A stretch of DNA of 64,000 nucleotides from Neostapfia colusana (lineage: Eukaryota; Streptophyta; Magnoliopsida; Poales; Poaceae), in contig JASWHV010000010.1 in NCBI GenBank assembly GCA_030760725.1, positions 36,275,760 through 36,339,759 of the forward strand, read 5' to 3'. The notes under the pieces are model-generated. The model was given only the letters and a program-made list of their open reading frames with translations. It did no database searches and had not been told where the DNA came from. Position numbers and translations under genes: made by a program. Position 1 is the stretch's first letter. The number at the start of each line of letters is the position of its first letter. Positions 57,882-64,000 of this stretch are shown here, in pieces.

Positions 57882-60800
57882 TGACACGACCCCATGGTTT
57901 TGTTGAGCCAGGATCATGCTGAGGGGTGCTGCGTTGCACAGCACCGGATAACACAAATCAAAGGTACAAAGCAGAAGCAAAGTTTTATTACATAAAAAGG
58001 TTTATGTACATTTGTACAACAAAATATGTTCAGTCTACCCTCACGGGCGTAGACTACGCATCGAGTTCACGTTCAGCCCGTGAACGTGTCCCCGCTAGCA
58101 CGCACACACACTAACACGGCAGCGTGCACGACTCCCACTCGACGGGGTTTCCCTCCTGGGGTTCCGTCTCCTCCTCAGGAGTCCCTTCCTCATAAAACCC
58201 TGCAAAAGCTTCAAACACAAGCAGTGAGCACGATGGCTCAGCAAGACTGACCCGTCTCTCCTAAACATGAAACTTCTACATGGAAGGTTACAGGTTACAT
58301 GAGGTAAAATAAGTTGCAAGGACTCGCCTAATTAGTGGAACCTTACTTTCAAGTTTTAGCAACAGGTTGTGGAGACTTTACGCTAAGGCACATGAGAGAG
58401 CCGCAATCAAACACGAAACGCATTTCTCTCATGTACTTTGCCCAAAGTTGAAAAGAATTTTAGTTAGCTCTAGACTACAGCAAATCATTAACAATCAAAG
58501 TCTATCTTTCAATCAGTAACATTTTAACATGTATCTAGCCTGTTGTTTCTACGTCATGGTACAGTGAACAAGTGGTACTCACTGACCGCGAGGGACGGCG
58601 ATTATAATCGATTTACACCTGCAAGGTTACCCGAATAACCCGTCACATACGCCCGTACTCGATGTTGCCTACAGCAACCATCACGGACGTCGTACGCAAC
58701 CACCTTTCACCCGTCAGCCAAATATTGAACCGGTCCTATCATCCCGAGCAAAAGGTCTCTGCACACGCATCTCAGTGCCGCCAGCCGATTTACACCTCGA
58801 GCTCTCAACCTACCCTCTGAACGACAGGCAGTGCCTCAATACCCAGCCACCCGAGTTACATCGGTTTCCCGGTTCCCATATAGCCGGTAGGTCTTTGGTA
58901 CTGTTCTAGCTTGTTCAACAGGCCCGCACACAGCCCGGTCCTCAATCGACACAAGCGGAGCTATAGCACACAGGCCCCAAAGTCCTGCTGCCCTTACTCT
59001 CCGCTCAGTCTCAATTTTCTTGCCATGTGTTTCATTTGCTATTCTTACCCGAGCGATGTGCCTCTAGCCTATTCTCGCGAGTAGTTCCAGCTACTCGACT
59101 TGTACCGAAACCTACTCTATCTTAGCATTGCAGTGGCTAACGAGGTTTTCTATCCTAATCCCAACCCATGGTTTTCTTGGCTATGCAATTGGGTTTTCAA
59201 ACAAGACTCTAATGCAAGCAGTAGGGGTACTCAAAGTAAGTTCTCAAAACAGTAAAAATTTGTAAAAGGGTTTATGCAAACCGGAGCTTGCCTGCTTTGT
59301 AGGGTAGTAGTATATAATAGAAGTTAGTGATCTTCAATCCCTTGATCTTTCTGAACTTGCTCAACTGATCCACACGTCAAGGGATGGGTCCGTCGAAGTC
59401 CTTCATCGTGAACCCTAGCGACATGTATATGCATAGTATTTTATAATGTAATTTAAAGGCTTAGAGATTAAAACTTCTTAAGGACAGAGGCTGTGTAGAT
59501 ATCCTAGGATGAAGTTGTTGCCTCTGTTGTGCAAAGAACTCAAAGAAACTAAATCTACCTTAGATGTTTCATTACATCTCTAGCTAAGTTTCTAATGACA
59601 CATAAGATGAGCTCTAATGATTTGGACATAACTTAAGATCCTGATCTCCAATGACTTCGAAATTTTTACAGGAAGTCATACACTACACAGAGACTTAGCT
59701 TGCTAAATTGCAGGTAAAGTGGAAAGAAATTGTGTCTCCCACAATTTCCACACTAACTCCATGTTGTTCTTCACATGCAATAGAATGGAGAACAAGGACA
59801 GGGAGACTCAAGGCTCAATTTGAGCTGAAAATTTGCATGTTAGTTTCTGGTCACATGAAAGTGCTCTGGACCAAAAATGAACACTTTTCATTCGGTGTTT
59901 TATTCAGAACAATTCCCTAAGCAATTAAGAAAAAAGAAGTTAATTCTGAATTAACTCACATGTTCATGCCCAACTTAGTGAACTACAATTTCAATTATAT
60001 TTAATAGAGTCTGCATGAATTGTACTAGGATTTTTGGAGCTAAGATTTGCCCAGAAATGGTTTTTCCAACTCTGGGACAATTTCTGAAAAGTCTCTGTAT
60101 TCCTTTGAATACAGCACATTCAAATCTGGATTCTCCCGCACAATTCAACTCTAAATGAGCTGAACTTTTTACAGTACTTCAATAACATTATCTGGATTAT
60201 CCTGGCTAAATTTGACGATTTTTGAATAAACCAAACTCCTTCTAAAATACTTTTACTGATATGGTTCAAAGAATTTTACAGAATTTATTATTGACTTTCA
60301 TACAAATTGGGTTGCATATTTGGATATAGTATTTCAATCTGAATCTAACCCAATTTGAATCACTAAATTTGGAGGTTCCTACAAAAAGATATGATCTTTA
60401 CAAGAATTGGGTAAAATCTGAAAATGAACTCTGTTCTATTTTTTTCCAATTTTCAGAGACATAAGGAATTAACACCATATTTGGCAAAGAAAAATAGGTC
60501 CAATGACTCTGAAATTTTTACTGGATATCAAGTGTTTCTGGAAGAATCTCCTGCCCATCTTTGGGAATTTTCCAATACACAGAACTCCTGGAAAAATTCC
60601 TACAAGATTTTCCTTATATGAATTAAGGAGCCAAATACAAGGATTTTCATAAATATTGGGCTGCACCCGTGGATAGTACTCTTTTAGAGGAATCCAACAA
60701 AATTTGTTTCACAATTTTTGGACATTCCTACACGAAGATATGGCTCTTCAAAGGTTGAACTGAAAACTGGATATCCTAAAATGTTTAAACGCTGACTGTG

Positions 60801-62970
60801 GGGCCCACCCATCAGCCGTTTTCTTCAACCTCGCGCCAGAGGCCCGAGCGGCGGCGCCTTCCGGCGAGGTTCGCCGGAACCCGGTTCCCAGTCACCTCCC
60901 GAACTCAAATTCGCCGCCCCCCTTAACTTCCGGTGCTGAACTCAGCTAGAGGGTCGCCGGTGGCCGAGGTTCACCGGAAACTAGCTCGCACCGGTCACAG
61001 AGAGGGTTAAGACTCCGGCGAGGTTGGGTTCTATCATTTCTTCACCAAATGATCGTCTCTCAGGCTCTAGAACATCGGGGAAACTGGTAGAAGCTAGACA
61101 TGGACTCTAACACTGGTGAAACGGCCGGCAACCTAGGGCTCCCCGGAGAGCCAAGGTGTTTTTCCATGGCGGCCTGAAAAACAGCAAGAAGTCAGTAGTT
61201 TCTGGATCATTTAGCTCGATTATTGGTCGAGGAGGAGCGCTAGGATGTGAGGAAGGTGTTTACAAGCTTGCTCGGGCAGTAGTTACCCGAGTAACTTGAA
61301 TTTCGGGGTAGACCGAGCTCTACCCAAATACACTACGTTTCGGAAAACCTGGAAATTCTCCTCACTCGGTTGATGAATCGCTATACGGCTTGTAGCTACA
61401 TGAGATAGGGAAAATGGCACACCTCTCTTGTGTAGAGGGGGACGGTGAAAAGGCCGTAGCTTGCTGTCCACAGTGAGCCGGTTGCGGTTCAGCCGCGAGC
61501 TTCGGTTCTTAGCGCTAAACTTCAAGTTACGCCCAGTAGAAGCTCCCAACTCCGAGGGGCGACGGGGAACAGCTTGTGCACGCCCTTGCGCACCTTTTCT
61601 GTGTTGGAAGCTCGAGCGGCTGAGGCGTGGTGATGGCTGGCGATCGGAAGACCGAGAGCGGCCGAGGCTGTTGTGTGGTCGTGGGGAAAACTACCGAGGC
61701 AAGAACGGAAGGAGGAAACGAACTGCCTTTGGTGCACCTGCTGTGGAGTCGATTAGATCGAGCAAAGAGCGGAAAGCAGGAGCTGGCGCTGGAGGGGAGT
61801 CGGCAACGCTGGGCGCCGGCGTGCTGTCGGGCGCGCGCTCGACCGAGATAAAACAGAGGCGGTGCCCTGTGTTGAGAAGCTGACAGATGGGGTCCACCTC
61901 TCTCAAATTTTTCACTCACTGTGCTTTAAGATTCCCATGCAAACGTTGTCCAAATCTCACCAAATTTGGAGGAGAGGCCAAACATAATGTGAGAAATTTG
62001 AATATGAAATCTGATTTCAAAATTGAGCACATTTGGTTCAGTTTCCAAATTAAAATTTGAATTTGAATGTGCTCACAAATATTCCTTCGAATAAATGGTA
62101 GATGAGCTCCAAAATTCTCCAAACTTGGAACTTGTAAACTCTTGAACACTTGAGGAATGCATTGGTGATTTCACTTGAATGCATTTAGATAATCTGATTA
62201 TGAATCCTTTTAAATGATTCAAATTTGTGTTTAAATCTCCCTCATCTTCTACTCACAAAGGATGTGCACATGAATGAGATTGGTGGAGTGAATTTCTTTC
62301 CTCATGTCAATCTGTGTTAAGCATGGGCTAAAGAAGATTTTTAACTCCCTCACATGACCATTTTGGGGTTCATTATTTCATGTGACACATGATCAAGAAA
62401 TTCCTATGCCTTAACTTTGTTTTGTAAGTTGAAATCAAACTCTCCCAAAATATCTCCACAGTTTGCAAATGAGGAAATGCAATTATGTGGAGTTAAAAAC
62501 TGAACTGCCTTTGGATAATTGGGCACAATTCATCCAAGTTCAATTATGTATTTCAATTCATTGTACATTTAGGTATATTTGGAAAATGGGTAGCAATTAT
62601 CTTCAAAAATTCATGAGGCATTGCCTACCACCTAATTTCGACCTAAAGAATTCAAATGTGAAACCTGATCTTTTGTTTGGCTGCTGCAAATGAGGTTTTG
62701 ATCACAAAAGTTTGCATTCCTATTATTGCCCTCATTTGAAATTTGAGTTAAAAATATGGATCCCATTTCCCCTTGCACATGAGAGCTTACACATGGGTTT
62801 TAAAATAACTTTGTCCCCCAACACTCAATTGATCCTAGTCTGGAGTGGTGGGACACTCATGTGTGTCATCACATGTGGAAAAATTTAAACAAGTCCAAAT
62901 TTTCATAACTTGAGACCAAATGGTGCTCAAACTTCAGTCCCTTTTTATTCAAAATCTTTGGACCTTTACA
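57882..62970 (-). mobile_element. Element H: 3' LTR (5089 bp)
   Basis: Plus strand starts TGACACGACCCC and ends GGACCTTTACA next to a PPT. The first about 1.4 kb is close to the C/E LTRs; the middle (about 59280-62900) is diverged, aligns loosely with A-type LTR sequence, and contains similar copies of a TTCCTAC-A-AAGATATG segment about 360 bp apart. Contains poly(A) AATAAA (57984-57989), exon b (58111-58199), palindrome (59078-59097), GTGGGGCCCAC (60798-60808) and a GC-rich island (about 60790-61880). No gene seen in the rest. Confidence 0.85.
58111..58199 (-). other. LTR exon b in H LTR (intact)
   Basis: 89 nt after CTTTTGCAG, open to TAG; FYEEGTPEEETEPQEGN then VEWESCTLPC. Differs from the C 5' copy at few residues. 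The corresponding exon a (near 59295-59420) is not recognisable, though an AG|GCAAGC donor is kept at about 59285-59292. Confidence 0.52.
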
Positions 62971-63004
62971 TTCCTCCCCCTTAAAAGAATCTGGTCCCGA
63001 GATT
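62971..63004 (-). other. Element H polypurine tract and adjacent stem-loop
   Basis: PPT AAGGGGGAGGAA (complement of 62971-62982); hairpin 62988-63004 with one arm mismatch. Confidence 0.88.
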
Positions 63005-63056
63005 ATGAGGTAGAAATGATAGAGAGGATGATGGAAAACTTATAGGATGCGTGACA

Positions 63057-64000
63057 TCAAAAGTCGGGATAATTGGCCTGAAGAAATCCTTTGCTCTCCC
63101 ATGTCGCTTCAAACTTGGAGTAACCACTCCATAAACATTTATAGAACCACAACGTATGGTCTCGTGTGGTTTGGTCCTTTATGTCGATGATCTGAACCAG
63201 CCCCCCCTGATGTCTGAGAGCTGGTTTCAGTTCCACGATATTCCCCAGCTGAATGGTGGTTAAACACTTGAGACACTTCCTCAGCTGAGAATTATGGAAG
63301 ATGTCATACACACCGGTGAATATTGTTGGTAATTCCAGCCGGTATGCAACGGAGCCACATCTTTCCAAAACCTGGAATAAACCGATGAATCGGGGTGAAT
63401 AGAAACTTTGACAAGTGAACCCCGTCCAAAAATTTTCTTCCTGAATTCCGGTTTACGGGGTATGACAATTCTGTCCTTAAACCACAGGATGTCATCTCCG
63501 TCTTTCCGGAAACATTTCAACTCCCCACTGTCTATACGTCTCCGCAATGTGACATGCCCCTGTTACGTTCCTGGGCTGCCACCCTTTCTTCACGGATGGT
63601 GGGGATAAAATCTAAATTGTAGAGAGCTCTAGGGAGAACCACACGTACTGGTGGCTCGCTCTCTTCCAACGGGGTGATGGTTAGATTATGAACGTGTGAC
63701 TTGCGACTCACGCATTCGCCACCATGTTAGCCTTGCTGGGGTGATAATGGATCTCTATTTCGTAATCCTTTATCAAATCTAACCATCTTTGCTACCTCAT
63801 GTTCCAATCCTTCTGAATGAGTATGTACTTGAGGCTTTTGTGGTCGGTATATAACTGTACGAGGTTACCAAGTAGGTAGTGCCTCCACATCTTGAGTGCG
63901 AGTACAATGGCAGCGAGCTCTAGGTCATGAGTTGGATAATCTTGCTTATGGTTTCTGAGCTGCCGTGATCCATACACGACCACCCTTCGGTCTTGCATCA
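63057..64000 (-). pseudogene. pol: Element H pol fragment with integrase core deleted
   Basis: Minus strand from the window edge: RNase H (THDLELAAIVLALKMW, YTDHKSLKYILIQ) to a TAG at 63794-63792; further frame breaks; the region before integrase (RRIDSGELKCFRKDGDDIL); then at about 63391-63394 the integrase zinc region is joined directly to the integrase C-terminal part (CGSVAYRLELP) and the chromodomain-like tail (TLWFYKCLWSGYSKFEATWE). About 880 bp carrying the D,D,E core is missing compared with C. The remainder of H lies right of the window. Confidence 0.88.

Overview
The window looks like heterochromatic plant DNA, most likely from a grass (Poaceae). The basis is the content: chromodomain-bearing Ty3/gypsy (Metaviridae) LTR retrotransposons with long (3.4-5.1 kb) LTRs, initiator-tRNA-Met primer sites and GC-rich islands inside the LTRs. 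The grass assignment is inference. I see no single-copy host gene, rRNA, tRNA or CRISPR array; essentially all 64 kb is nested retrotransposon.

Layout. Eight elements can be separated by LTR ends (TG...CA), target-site duplications (TSD), primer-binding sites (PBS) and polypurine tracts (PPT). G is a short RNase H relic (57446-57881). LTR F (minus; right end 57445) lies in G. Element C (plus) sits 154 bp inside LTR F: partial 5' LTR 3699-4902, body to 53376, 3' LTR 53377-57291. LTR E (minus, 1-3698) lies in C's 5' LTR. Element B (minus, 8453-49597, TSD CAGTC) is in C's gag. Element A (minus, 15851-30271, TSD CGCCA) is in B's gag. Element D (minus, 36084-48753, TSD CCGGG) is in B's right LTR. 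Element H (minus, 57882 to beyond the window) is in G. The chain G>F>C>B>A is five levels deep.

Element A is the youngest. Its 4.0-kb LTRs differ by a single visible 1-bp indel and it carries one uninterrupted 1510-aa Gag-Pol (capsid, zinc knuckle, protease, RT, RNase H, integrase, chromodomain). B, C, D and H are broken copies. C and D carry an extra ORF (orf0) between PBS and gag that A and B lack.

The most unusual signal lies inside the LTRs. On the sense strand of every family there are two short exon-like blocks. Exon a (69-81 nt) follows an AG and ends at a GC-type donor (AG|GCAAG). Exon b (59-98 nt) follows an AG and ends in a stop codon 229-257 nt before the LTR 3' end. They are separated by 1.03-1.10 kb, have compatible phase (1/1), and join in frame in A, B, C and D. 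They encode acidic, Gln/Pro-rich peptide segments. With a GC-rich promoter-like island upstream and a poly(A) signal downstream, each LTR resembles a self-contained spliced mini-gene. I could not find its initiating ATG. All gag and orf0 start codons also directly follow an AG, suggesting that internal genes are expressed from spliced leaders.
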